Of a stretch of DNA of 9,350 nt, positions 1-6,387 are shown piece by piece. The notes under the pieces are model-generated. The model saw nothing but the letters and a program-made list of their open reading frames with translations, did not search any database and was not told the origin of the DNA. Every line of letters starts with the position of its first letter. Position 1 is the first letter of the stretch. The DNA comes from VFKE01 sp031400955. Lineage in GTDB: Bacteria; Verrucomicrobiota; Verrucomicrobiia; Verrucomicrobiales; Verrucomicrobiaceae. The DNA lies in NCBI GenBank assembly GCA_031400955.1, contig JANNQW010000089.1, positions 1 to 9,350 on the forward strand, given 5' to 3'. Made by a program: the position numbers and the translations under genes.

Positions 1-323
1 TAGACTGCGGCAGGCCAGGGTGCCGAGCCGCTTTCGCCGATCCACGCGGTGGCGAAGGGCACCAGCGAGAGCCAGAAGAGCAGATGCAAGTTGGCCCAGA
101 GCACCCGGCCGTCCACATGACGCGCCGCCTGGATGAGGTGATGGTGATTGTTCCAATAAATGCCCAGATAGACGAAGCTCATCAAGTAACTCAGGAGCAC
201 AGGACGCATCGCGTAAATCGCCGATATGTCCGTGCCTTGCGGCGTCTTGAGTTCCAGCACCATGATGGTGATGAGGATGGCGATCACGCCGTCGCTGAAA
301 GCTTCGAGTCGTCCTTTGGTCAT
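1..323 (-). CDS. TMEM175/DUF1211-family potassium channel-like membrane protein (partial, cut by left edge)
   Basis: The 107 visible residues begin MTKGRLEAFSDGVIAIL. RxxAFSDGV in the first helix is the signature of the TMEM175 (DUF1211) family, whose bacterial members are potassium-selective channels lacking the classical TVGYG filter. Three hydrophobic stretches are visible at about residues 11-26, 40-58 (ending in YWNNHHHL, also typical of the family) and 78-94. The family is normally about 200 residues, so roughly half is seen here and the C-terminus lies beyond base 1. The start is the ATG whose complement is at 321-323; it has no Shine-Dalgarno. The gene lies 34 bases after the amidase on the same strand, so co-transcription is possible, though I know of no functional link. 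The family call is firm; ion selectivity is inferred from the family. Confidence 0.9.
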   Translation of the reverse strand, partial: MTKGRLEAFSDGVIAILITIMVLELKTPQGTDISAIYAMRPVLLSYLMSFVYLGIYWNNHHHLIQAARHVDGRVLWANLHLLFWLSLVPFATAWIGESGSAPWPAAV

Positions 324-357
324 GGGTGTCGGATTGTCAGCGGTGAGTATTTGCACA

Positions 358-1089
358 TCAAATCCGCGGCATCGGCCCGGGAATGATACGGGAGTATTGC
401 GCCTGGACGCGGTCGAGGAACCAGCGCCAGGTGGCACCTTCGTTTCCGCGGTCGAGGAGGAAGTGCGGGCAATCTTTGTGCTCGGGGCTGACGCCGATGC
501 GTCGCCAGTGATGATGCGGAACGACGCTGCCGAGGCCGAGACGGTGCTCATACATTAGGAAGGCGGTGAGCTTCGCGGCGTTGTCGATGGTTCGGGCGAG
601 GTCGTTCCCGTGGTGCTCGCACATTTCGATGGCGATGGAGTGATTGTTGCCGGGACCGTCGAAGTCAGCGTGCTCGCCCTGTTCGTTGGTCGGGAGATGC
701 TGGTAGGCGGCGCGATCCTCGACGGTGAAGTGCCAGGTGAGGAAGCCGATGCGATTTCCACCGCGGCGTTTCGGGGCGCGCAGGGCGCCACGCTTCAAGG
801 CCAGCGCGTGATGCCAGGCGTCGCCAGTGTAATTCTGGGTGGAATGGATGGTGATGTAGCGCACGTTCATCGGGCGGTAGATGCGTCGGCCATAAGTTCC
901 TCTGGGAATCATGTCCTGGATGACGTGAACTTCGCCGAGGAGTTGCACGGGCGTGACTTTCTGTTCCACGGGAGCGGGCCCGAGTCGTGCATTCCATCCG
1001 CCGCTCTGCACGGATGGGCTGCTGCAATTGGTAAGTGATGCCGCCAAGGCGGCGTAGATGAGGGTGACGATCAGCGTCAGGGGGCGCAT
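358..1089 (-). CDS. Secreted N-acetylmuramoyl-L-alanine amidase (Amidase_2 / PGRP fold)
   Basis: This 243-residue enzyme is predicted to split the amide bond between muramic acid and L-alanine in peptidoglycan, outside the cytoplasm. Residues 1-21 are a signal peptide (MRPLTLIVTLIYAALAAS...). Cys22 follows LTN, which resembles a lipobox but has Asn at -1, so lipidation is doubtful. The Amidase_2 domain covers about residues 70-235. His82 in YITIHST, one of His192-194 in PHHHW and Cys207 in KDCPHFLL fit the zinc ligands of the CwlA/XlyA-like branch, and Glu155 in SIAIEM fits the usual SIxIE element. The frame stays open upstream to an ATG at 1293, but that extension is acidic low-complexity repeat (about residues 30-45 of the long form) and the signal peptide starts at 1089, so I chose 1089. 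No clear ribosome binding site is visible. The TMEM175-like gene follows on the same strand. A role in cell-wall turnover or recycling is inferred. Confidence 0.85.
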   Translation of the reverse strand: MRPLTLIVTLIYAALAASLTNCSSPSVQSGGWNARLGPAPVEQKVTPVQLLGEVHVIQDMIPRGTYGRRIYRPMNVRYITIHSTQNYTGDAWHHALALKRGALRAPKRRGGNRIGFLTWHFTVEDRAAYQHLPTNEQGEHADFDGPGNNHSIAIEMCEHHGNDLARTIDNAAKLTAFLMYEHRLGLGSVVPHHHWRRIGVSPEHKDCPHFLLDRGNEGATWRWFLDRVQAQYSRIIPGPMPRI

Positions 1090-1167
1090 CGGCGATCCGT
1101 AACCGCCGCGAAGGGGAATCGCAACTACGGATTGCTCTGCAGAATGCTGTGCGGGCTCGATGTCATC

Positions 1168-1262
1168 TTCGTCCTCGTTCTCGTTCTCCTGCTCGTCCTC
1201 GGGGCTTGGTTGATCTGTTAGCTTTTGAATTCGAGGACGAGAACGAGAACGAGCGGGGGCTC
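1168..1262. repeat. GAGAAC/GAGGAC low-complexity repeat in two opposed copies
   Basis: The plus strand carries CTCGTTCTCGTTCTC (1174-1188), continuing into further CTCGTCCTC units up to 1201. On the other side of a short AT-richer spacer lies the reverse complement, GAGAACGAGAACGAG, ending at 1253 and preceded by GAGGAC. Both arms are built from a GAGAAC/GAGGAC hexamer, so they can pair as an imperfect long hairpin. The element sits in the divergent spacer between the amidase and glnB. It explains the acidic Glu/Asp/Asn run in the open but probably untranslated extension of the amidase frame. I have the impression that similar repeats occur between genes in Verrucomicrobiota, but that is not verified here. 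Confidence 0.7.
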
Positions 1263-1272
1263 TCACTGTGTC

Positions 1273-1300
1273 TTGACGAAGAAAACGGATCATCTTTTAT
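1273..1300 (+). promoter_or_regulatory. Candidate sigma-70 promoter of glnB
   Basis: TTGACG at 1273-1278 (five of six matches to the -35 consensus) is followed after 16 bases by TTTTAT at 1295-1300 (four of six to the -10). This lies 53 bases before the glnB ATG, directly upstream of two small hairpins. There is no convincing sigma-54 TGGCAC-N5-TTGC element, so nitrogen-controlled transcription of the NtrC type is not supported. This is pattern matching only, and promoter rules in this phylum are poorly known. Confidence 0.4.
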
Positions 1301-1331
1301 CTTGCGCCTTGGGGCAAGGTTTGGTTAAACC
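1301..1331 (+). promoter_or_regulatory. Two adjoining small hairpins in the glnB leader
   Basis: CTTGC (1301-1305) can pair with GCAAG (1314-1318). Immediately after, GGTTT (1318-1322) can pair with AAACC (1327-1331) around a GGTT loop. The two stems share base 1318, so they compete at that position. They fall between the candidate promoter and the start codon at 1354, and could be an operator or a leader structure. The stems are only 5 bp, so chance occurrence is possible. Confidence 0.3.
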
Positions 1332-1353
1332 ATGTCCTACCAGCAATCATTAC

Positions 1354-1692
1354 ATGAAAAAAATCGAAGCCATCGTCAAGCCGCATAAGTTCGAGGAAGT
1401 TCAGGAAGCATTAAGGGAGGCGGGTGTTACAGGGATGACCGTCACGGATGTGAAGGGCTTCGGCCGGCAGCGCGGGCATACGGAAATTTACCGGGGCAGC
1501 GAATATACCGTGGATTTTGTGCCCAAAACCAAGATCGAAATCCTCGCCGCTGATGACCAGGTGCCGGTGATCGTGGACGCGATCCTGAAGTCCGCGAACA
1601 CCGGCAAGGTGGGCGACGGGAAGATATTTATCTCTCCGCTGATCGAGGTGCTGCGCATCCGCACCAGTGAACGCGGCGTGGACGCACTCTGA
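1354..1692 (+). CDS. glnB: Nitrogen regulatory protein P-II
   Basis: This 112-residue P-II signal protein forms trimers that bind ATP/ADP and 2-oxoglutarate and relay carbon/nitrogen status to glutamine synthetase control, NtrB or ammonium channels in the cytoplasm. The full family length is present. It starts MKKIEAIVKP, has TGMTVTDVKGFGRQRGHTEI at 26-45, and has the T-loop RGSEYTVDF with Tyr51, the usual uridylylation site. The B-loop TGKVGDGKIF (about 83-92) and the C-terminal RIRTSE nucleotide-binding loop are intact. The upstream frame is open, but only the ATG at 1354 gives the conserved N-terminus. There is no Shine-Dalgarno. No amtB or glnA lies beside it, so glnB fits better than glnK, though the two cannot be separated by sequence alone. 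The gene converges on uppP. Confidence 0.96.
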   Translation: MKKIEAIVKPHKFEEVQEALREAGVTGMTVTDVKGFGRQRGHTEIYRGSEYTVDFVPKTKIEILAADDQVPVIVDAILKSANTGKVGDGKIFISPLIEVLRIRTSERGVDAL

Positions 1693-1714
1693 ATGCGTTT
1701 AGAGTTCAGTGTGA

Positions 1715-1784
1715 CTTGGAATGACGACACTCACGTCGTCCAGTCCAAGAAAAGCGCATGACGGCAAGAGTGTCGTCATGCCAA
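1715..1784. repeat. Nested inverted repeats between glnB and uppP (possible bidirectional terminator or REP-like element)
   Basis: Three pairings are visible. (a) The outer arms 1716-1732 and 1768-1784 match over 17 bp with one mismatch, including a perfect 12-bp core ATGACGACACTC / GAGTGTCGTCAT. (b) A left hairpin 1715-1749 pairs CTTGGA with TCCAAG outside and GACGAC with GTCGTC inside. (c) A right hairpin pairs GCATGACG (1756-1763) with CGTCATGC (1774-1781) around a 10-base loop. So the element can fold as two side-by-side hairpins or as one long one. The right arm ends exactly against the uppP stop codon (1785-1787). There is no clear T-run for a classical intrinsic terminator. It could terminate both converging genes or be a dispersed palindromic repeat. 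Confidence 0.6.
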
Positions 1785-2576
1785 TTATCGCCCCATCCAT
1801 GCCAGGAGCGCGATGCCTGCGATCACACGATAGATGGCAAAGCTGTTGAAGGTGTGTGTTTGCACATATCGGATGAGCCATTTGACCACGAAAAATGAGG
1901 TGACTGCGGCGACGATGAATCCGATGGTGATATTGGACCAGCCATGGCCTTCGACGGCTTCGGTTCCCTTGAGCGCTTTGAGCAGTTTCCATGCGCCCGC
2001 AGCAAGGATGCTGGGAACGCCGAGCAAAAAGGTAAACTCTGTGGCGGCTGGACGGGCCATGCCCAGGAGCATGGCCAGCATGATGGTGGCACCGGAACGA
2101 GACGCGCCGGGAAAGACTGCCGCGATCAGTTGGGCGAGCCCGAAGGCCACGACCAGCGGCCATGTGAGTCGGTCGCTGGGCTTGGTATGTTTTTCTGCGA
2201 ACTCGACGAAGAAGATGACGATGCCGCCGACCAGCAGCGCCCAAGCCACGGGCTGGAGCTCTTCCGGAAGTCTAAAGCCGCGTTTATCGAGGATGAGACC
2301 GCCGACCACAGTGATGGCGAAGGCGACGGTTAGCTTGGCTAACAGTTCGCGGTTTTTTTGTTCGGCCAAGCCGAAGACCATGCCGGAGAATTGTTTCCAG
2401 AAGAGCGGGATGATGGCCAGCACCGCGCCGCCTTGGATGACGATGTTGAAGACGTCGCTTTCCTTGATCCCGAGGAACTTTTCCGCGATGAGCAGATGTG
2501 CGGTGGAGGAGACCGGGATGAATTCGGTGATGCCTTCGATGAGGCCCAGGATGATGGCGTTGAACCAGTGGGACAT
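1785..2576 (-). CDS. uppP: Undecaprenyl-diphosphate phosphatase (BacA/UppP family)
   Basis: This 263-residue polytopic membrane enzyme dephosphorylates undecaprenyl diphosphate to the monophosphate, recycling the lipid carrier for peptidoglycan and other surface glycans. Overexpression of the family gives bacitracin resistance. Both family motifs are present: EGITEFIPVSSTAHL at 14-28 (Glu14, Glu18, Ser24 and His27 match the E. coli catalytic region) and PGASRSGAT at 156-164 (Arg160 matches E. coli Arg174). About seven or eight hydrophobic segments span the protein, as expected, and length is close to the usual 265-275. The frame is open further upstream to 2672, but that stretch is Pro/Arg-rich and unlike the family. 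The ATG at 2576 gives the canonical N-terminus MSHWFNAIILGLIEG. There is no Shine-Dalgarno. It is divergent from the M23 gene. Confidence 0.96.
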   Translation of the reverse strand: MSHWFNAIILGLIEGITEFIPVSSTAHLLIAEKFLGIKESDVFNIVIQGGAVLAIIPLFWKQFSGMVFGLAEQKNRELLAKLTVAFAITVVGGLILDKRGFRLPEELQPVAWALLVGGIVIFFVEFAEKHTKPSDRLTWPLVVAFGLAQLIAAVFPGASRSGATIMLAMLLGMARPAATEFTFLLGVPSILAAGAWKLLKALKGTEAVEGHGWSNITIGFIVAAVTSFFVVKWLIRYVQTHTFNSFAIYRVIAGIALLAWMGR

Positions 2577-2746
2577 AAATAGAATGGATGAAAGATGAGA
2601 GATAAAGGGCGGGCAGGGGAAGCGCGATGATGGTGGCGGGGGGCCAAATCGCAAGCGAAGAGTCGCGGCCAAGATGGATATCGGTGTGAATGACCCGCCG
2701 TTCTGGAGTTGTGCTTCGCGCTGAATGAGGCAACGTATGGCTCTGC

Positions 2747-3730
2747 ATGACTGGTCTTCATTTTCAACGTCACGACTCTTGCCAGGGAATCCTGCTTGCG
2801 ATCACGGCAGTGTCGCTGCTGTTCGCAGCGGAACCGGTGCGCGCCTTCGAGACCTTGTCTTGCCAGTTGGCCAACGGGTTTGATTATCCCGTGGGAAAGC
2901 CGGATGCGAAGGGCTACCGCAAGGCCCGGGGTTTTTGGCCGAACGGTCATCTGGGCGAGGACTGGAATGGTAATGCTGGTGGCAATCAGGATATGGGAGA
3001 TCCAATTTATGCGATCGGCGGGGGCGTGGTGGTGTATTCCCAGGACGTGAAACTGGGCTGGGGAAATTGCGTGATCATCAGGCACATCTTCCGTGAACCC
3101 AGCGGGAAGATCGAGATGGTGGACTCACTCTACGGCCACCTGCTTGATCGGAAGGTGAGGGTCGGAGAGAATGTCGAGCGCGGCCAGCTGGTGGGCAGGA
3201 TGGGCAACAATAACGGGATGTATCCCGCGCACCTCCATTTGGAAGTGCGCAAGAATCTCGCGATCGGCATGAACCGCTCGAAATTTGCGCGCGATTACTC
3301 GAACTACTACAGCCCAACGGCGTTTATCCAGGGGCACCGCCAGCTTGCGGCAGACTTTAAAAAATATGATGTGCCGGTGAATACGTTTGCTCCACACGGT
3401 CAGGAATTGAACAACGAGCAGATTGCCTTTGCCAACAGTCGAGGCACATCGGCGAGATCCTCCCCGGGCTCGGGGTCTGGACGTGGCTCGAAGGAATCAC
3501 CGTCTTCCGTCAAGAAATCCGGCGGAGGCTTGAGCATCCCGCTGACTACGACATCCCGGGGCCCGGGATCGTCCAAGGAGTCCACGATTCCCAAGGTGAC
3601 AGATAAAAAGAAACCTGATGCTGCTCCCAATATGGTTCCGCCCATCGAACCAAAAGAAGATTTTTGGTCTCGATTGAAATCAAAAGTGAACAGCGGCCAG
3701 GTTACAGATCCCAAGGGTGGGACGCCGTAG
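2747..3730 (+). CDS. Secreted M23-family zinc metallopeptidase (LytM/lysostaphin type)
   Basis: This 327-residue exported protein probably cuts peptide cross-links in peptidoglycan. The signal peptide covers residues 1-33, with hydrophobic core GILLAITAVSLLFAA and probable cleavage after VRA. The M23 domain covers about 45-195. It keeps the zinc and catalytic set: HLGED with His68 and Asp72, YGHL with His131, and AHLHLE with His162 and His164. All expected active-site residues are present, so it should be an active enzyme rather than a degenerate LytM activator. Residues 232-327 are a Ser/Gly/Pro/Lys-rich tail that looks disordered, with no SH3 or LysM domain. An in-frame TGA at 2726 leaves ATG 2747 as the only Met start. 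Another ATG at 2737 is out of frame. It converges with the glycosyltransferase after a 17-base gap and is divergent from uppP. Confidence 0.9.
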   Translation: MTGLHFQRHDSCQGILLAITAVSLLFAAEPVRAFETLSCQLANGFDYPVGKPDAKGYRKARGFWPNGHLGEDWNGNAGGNQDMGDPIYAIGGGVVVYSQDVKLGWGNCVIIRHIFREPSGKIEMVDSLYGHLLDRKVRVGENVERGQLVGRMGNNNGMYPAHLHLEVRKNLAIGMNRSKFARDYSNYYSPTAFIQGHRQLAADFKKYDVPVNTFAPHGQELNNEQIAFANSRGTSARSSPGSGSGRGSKESPSSVKKSGGGLSIPLTTTSRGPGSSKESTIPKVTDKKKPDAAPNMVPPIEPKEDFWSRLKSKVNSGQVTDPKGGTP

Positions 3731-3747
3731 TTCATCTGGCTCTGTTC

Positions 3748-5256
3748 TCAAGCCGTCATCGCTTCGCGCGGCGTGGGCGTTTGCGGTGGATTCTGCGGCA
3801 AGTTGAAATCTGGCAGTTTAAACCATCCGCGCATGGAGCCGGCGACGACGTAGATGAAGCCAAACTGGAACATGGCGAGGAAGGGCAGGGAGGACCAGTT
3901 GGCCACGCTTGCCGCGCGCCACACCAGCCACGTGAAATAAAGTGCGAGCGCGACTTCAATCCAGAAGCTGATGGAAGTAGCAGCCTTGTAGCGACTGCGC
4001 TGTCGCGCGGCTCCGGCCTTGGGCGTGCGCACGAAGTCGGACTGTTGATTCAGCAGCGCTTCCAGAACGGCCTTGCCGTTGTTAATGGACATGCCCACGC
4101 CCAGCCCCATGAGCAGCGGGAGCAGCGGCAGTGATTTGAGCCAGCCCCACGGACGTTGCGCGCCTTGCGCGGCGAGATAGAAGATGATGACCGAAACACT
4201 GGCGAAAAGAAACACTGGCAGGTCGAGAAAGACCGCCTTCTGCCATGAGTTGTGGAACATGAAGCTCGCGGGATACATGAGAACCAGCACGCCGAACATC
4301 AGAAGGTAGGCGAAGTTGGCGGCCAGATGTGCGGTGGATTCCAGCTTGATGCGGAGCGGTGCCTTGCTGCGCCAGACGGTGCCGAGAACTTTTTTACAAA
4401 CCTGAATACTGCCCTTGGTCCAGCGATGTTGCTGATTCTTGAACCCATTCATGTCCGCCGGGAGCTCCGCAGGCACGGTGATGTCCGTGAGATAAACGAA
4501 ACGCCAGCCTTTCATCTGCGCGCGGTAACTCAGGTCCATGTCCTCGGTGAGCGTATCGTGGTGCCAGCCGCCGGCTTCGATGATGCTCTGCTTGCGCCAG
4601 ATGCCGGCGGTGCCGTTGAAGTTGAAAAAGAATCCACCGCGGCTCCGCGCTGTCTGCTCCAGCACGAGGTGGCCGTCCAGCATCATGGCCTGAAGCCTGG
4701 TCAGCAGCGACTCATCTTTGTTTGAGTGACCCCAGCGCGCCTGAACCATCCCAACGCGTTCGTCGGTGAAATGATGAATCATGTTGTTCAGCAGATCCGC
4801 CGGAGGAACAAAATCAGCATCGAAGATCAGAAGGAATTCGCCCTTCGCGGTTGGATTGGCATCTTCGAGCGCACCTGCCTTGAAGCCTGTGCGTTGGATG
4901 CGATGGCGGTATTCCACATCGAAGCCCCGCGCCCGGAGTTCCACCGCTCCCTGCTCGCAGGACTCGCGCGTGTCGTCTGTGGAGTCGTCGAGGATTTGAA
5001 TCTGCAGCCGGTCTTTCGGATAGTCGAGAGCGCCCACGGCCTCAAAGAGTTGAACCACGACCTGAGCCTCGTTGTAGATCGGTAGTTGCACCGTCACCAC
5101 GGGCAGTGATTCAAATCGCGCGCGCGGCGGTGCGTCATGCCCGCGGTGCCGCCAATAAAGCCACAGGATTCGCAGGCGGTGCGCACCGAAGATGCTCAGA
5201 CCTGCGAAAACCGCCACATAGCAGGCGAGCCAGAACAAAACATGCCATGAAGTCAT
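3748..5256 (-). CDS. Membrane family-2 glycosyltransferase, cellulose synthase / CslA-like
   Basis: This 502-residue inner-membrane GT2 enzyme would transfer sugars from a nucleotide-sugar to a growing beta-linked glycan. One N-terminal transmembrane helix (about 6-28) is followed by a cytosolic GT-A domain with the processive D,D,D,QxxRW pattern: ILDDSTDD (Asp90-91), FDADF (Asp146, Asp148), TEDMD (Asp239) and QQHRWTKGSIQV (from 275). Hydrophobic segments at about 311-335, 342-363, 374-390, 430-447 and 457-474 form the C-terminal membrane part. There is no PilZ domain, so cyclic-di-GMP control through a fused domain is not indicated. The same frame continues open to 6366, but that stretch is antisense to a convincing gene and carries no GT sequence. 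The ATG at 5256 begins the conserved membrane helix. Substrate and product (glucan, glucomannan or glycolipid) cannot be read from the sequence. Confidence 0.92.
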   Translation of the reverse strand: MTSWHVLFWLACYVAVFAGLSIFGAHRLRILWLYWRHRGHDAPPRARFESLPVVTVQLPIYNEAQVVVQLFEAVGALDYPKDRLQIQILDDSTDDTRESCEQGAVELRARGFDVEYRHRIQRTGFKAGALEDANPTAKGEFLLIFDADFVPPADLLNNMIHHFTDERVGMVQARWGHSNKDESLLTRLQAMMLDGHLVLEQTARSRGGFFFNFNGTAGIWRKQSIIEAGGWHHDTLTEDMDLSYRAQMKGWRFVYLTDITVPAELPADMNGFKNQQHRWTKGSIQVCKKVLGTVWRSKAPLRIKLESTAHLAANFAYLLMFGVLVLMYPASFMFHNSWQKAVFLDLPVFLFASVSVIIFYLAAQGAQRPWGWLKSLPLLPLLMGLGVGMSINNGKAVLEALLNQQSDFVRTPKAGAARQRSRYKAATSISFWIEVALALYFTWLVWRAASVANWSSLPFLAMFQFGFIYVVAGSMRGWFKLPDFNLPQNPPQTPTPREAMTA

Positions 5257-5298
5257 AGCGGATGGGCTGGGAGGCGGGTCAGATACATGGAACCGGTA

Positions 5299-5411
5299 GT
5301 TTGTTTCGCGCACGCCCAGCGTCAAGTCCCAATTCCATCGTATAATTTTACATTTCGGCCGATACAAAATTCCACTTGCGCATGAATTGCTGGAAATCCT
5401 CCGAAACAAAC
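5299..5411. repeat. 10-bp inverted repeat bracketing the divergent promoter region
   Basis: GTTTGTTTCG at 5299-5308 recurs as its reverse complement CGAAACAAAC at 5402-5411. The arms lie 93 bases apart and about 14 bases from the downstream start at 5425 and 43 bases from the start at 5256. They frame the spacer between the glycosyltransferase (minus) and the unknown exported protein (plus). A pair of operator half-sites joined by looping is one reading; chance is the other. Confidence 0.35.
5341..5346 (+). promoter_or_regulatory. Possible -10 element for the exported-protein gene
   Basis: An exact TATAAT sits in the most AT-rich part of the divergent spacer, 79 bases before the start at 5425. 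The expected -35 position (AGCGTC at 5318-5323 for a 17-base spacer) does not match TTGACA, so the assignment is weak. Confidence 0.25.
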
Positions 5412-5424
5412 CTAGTCTGCCCGG

Positions 5425-6297
5425 ATGAAGCTTCCGCGGTCCCGTGCCGCCCGCAAATTTGCGGGAATGGCGTTCTGTATCATCCTGTCTTGGGCAGACC
5501 ATATAGTCGCTGTGGATAAAGATGCAAAAGGCTCGCCACCGATGAAGGTGCCCGAGGACCTCATCGGCAACGAACATGTGCGTGAGGAATTTGGCATCAA
5601 TGAATTCACCACGCCCAGCATCCGGAAAATATTCGACCAACTCGACGGTCTCGGCACGCTGTCCTATGACAATCTGAAACGCCAACTGCCCGACAAGGCG
5701 CCTGGCGACCGAGTCCTGCTTTCTCTCGCGCTCGGTTCCTTGATCGCGGACGGCTTTCTCGTTGTGCATTGCGAGAAGATTGAGGAGATGGAAAACGTCG
5801 GTCGCGCACTTCTGAAGCACGCCAAAGCCCTCGGTGCCGGCATGAGGATCAACAAACACAGTCAGAGCCTGCTGGAAAACAGCGTGAAGGGTGACTGGAA
5901 AAAACTTCGCGCCGAACTCGCTGCCACCCAGTCGGATGTCGAAGCTGAGATGGTTCTGCTGCGCGACTCTGAAGTGGCCCACCTCATCAGTCTGGGCGGC
6001 TGGCTTCGCGCATTCGAGATCAGCACTGCCGCCGTTTCCCAAAATTACACTGCCGACAAGAGCCGCCAGCTTGGCCGCGCGGACATCGTTGAATACTACA
6101 TCGCCAGCCTGGAGGATCTCAATCCCGAGATCAAAAAATTGCCCGTCATCGGGGATCTCATCGGGGGACTGAATGCCATGCGTCCCATACTCGATGTTCC
6201 GCCCGGCAAAGCGTTCACGGAGGACGAGGTCAAGGATCTCCGCGAAAAAGCAAAGCTCCTGTCCGAAGTCGTGCGGCAGAATTTGCCGCGGAAGTGA
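5425..6297 (+). CDS. Unrecognised exported helical protein, 290 residues
   Basis: I do not recognise a named domain. The N-terminus has a basic stretch (MKLPRSRAARK), a moderately hydrophobic core (FAGMAFCIILSW) and a possible signal-peptidase site near IVA at 27-29, so export is likely. The mature part is mostly amphipathic helix. Distinctive stretches are GINEFTTPSIRKIFDQLDGL (about 57-76), LGSLIADGFL (about 103-112), DSEVAHLISLGGWLRAFEIS (from about 182) and IKKLPVIGDLIGGL near 240. There is no cysteine pattern, metal motif or repeat. The composition is that of a real protein, unlike the Arg/Pro-rich antisense reading of the same DNA. Later in-frame ATGs at 5467 and 5542 would remove the basic n-region or the whole signal, so 5425 is preferred. 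No Shine-Dalgarno is seen. It is divergent from the GT2 gene, so a shared envelope role is possible but unproven. Confidence 0.75.
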   Translation: MKLPRSRAARKFAGMAFCIILSWADHIVAVDKDAKGSPPMKVPEDLIGNEHVREEFGINEFTTPSIRKIFDQLDGLGTLSYDNLKRQLPDKAPGDRVLLSLALGSLIADGFLVVHCEKIEEMENVGRALLKHAKALGAGMRINKHSQSLLENSVKGDWKKLRAELAATQSDVEAEMVLLRDSEVAHLISLGGWLRAFEISTAAVSQNYTADKSRQLGRADIVEYYIASLEDLNPEIKKLPVIGDLIGGLNAMRPILDVPPGKAFTEDEVKDLREKAKLLSEVVRQNLPRK

Positions 6298-6317
6298 GGC
6301 GAGGTGTCGAGTGGAAC

Positions 6318-6352
6318 CGGCAAATGGATCGAGCTGTTGCGATAATTTGCCG
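6318..6352. terminator. Weak hairpin between convergent genes
   Basis: CGGCAAAT (6318-6325) pairs with ATTTGCCG (6345-6352) around a 19-base loop. The competing pairing TTGCG (6337-6341) with CGCAA (6351-6355) is also possible. It lies between the stop of the exported-protein gene (6297) and the stop of the ABC gene (6388). No T-run follows on either strand, so intrinsic termination is only a suggestion. Confidence 0.3.
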
Positions 6353-6387
6353 CAATAAAAGCTCATTGACTTAACAAAGTCTCTGAA

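Noticed and set aside
1090..1293. A 68-residue N-terminal extension of the amidase
   Set aside because: It is Arg-rich, then an acidic repeat, and would bury the signal peptide in the middle of the protein. The signal peptide at 1089 gives a sensible exported enzyme.
1834..2598. A long plus-strand open frame opposite uppP
   Set aside because: The minus strand encodes a full-length UppP with both catalytic motifs; the plus frame is Met/Ser/Pro-rich with no domain and is an antisense shadow.
5257..6366. A 370-codon open extension upstream of the glycosyltransferase on the minus strand
   Set aside because: It is antisense to the better-composed exported protein (5425-6297), contains no glycosyltransferase or recognisable domain sequence, and the GT2 enzyme begins naturally with its membrane helix at 5256. 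The long open antisense frame probably reflects codon composition.
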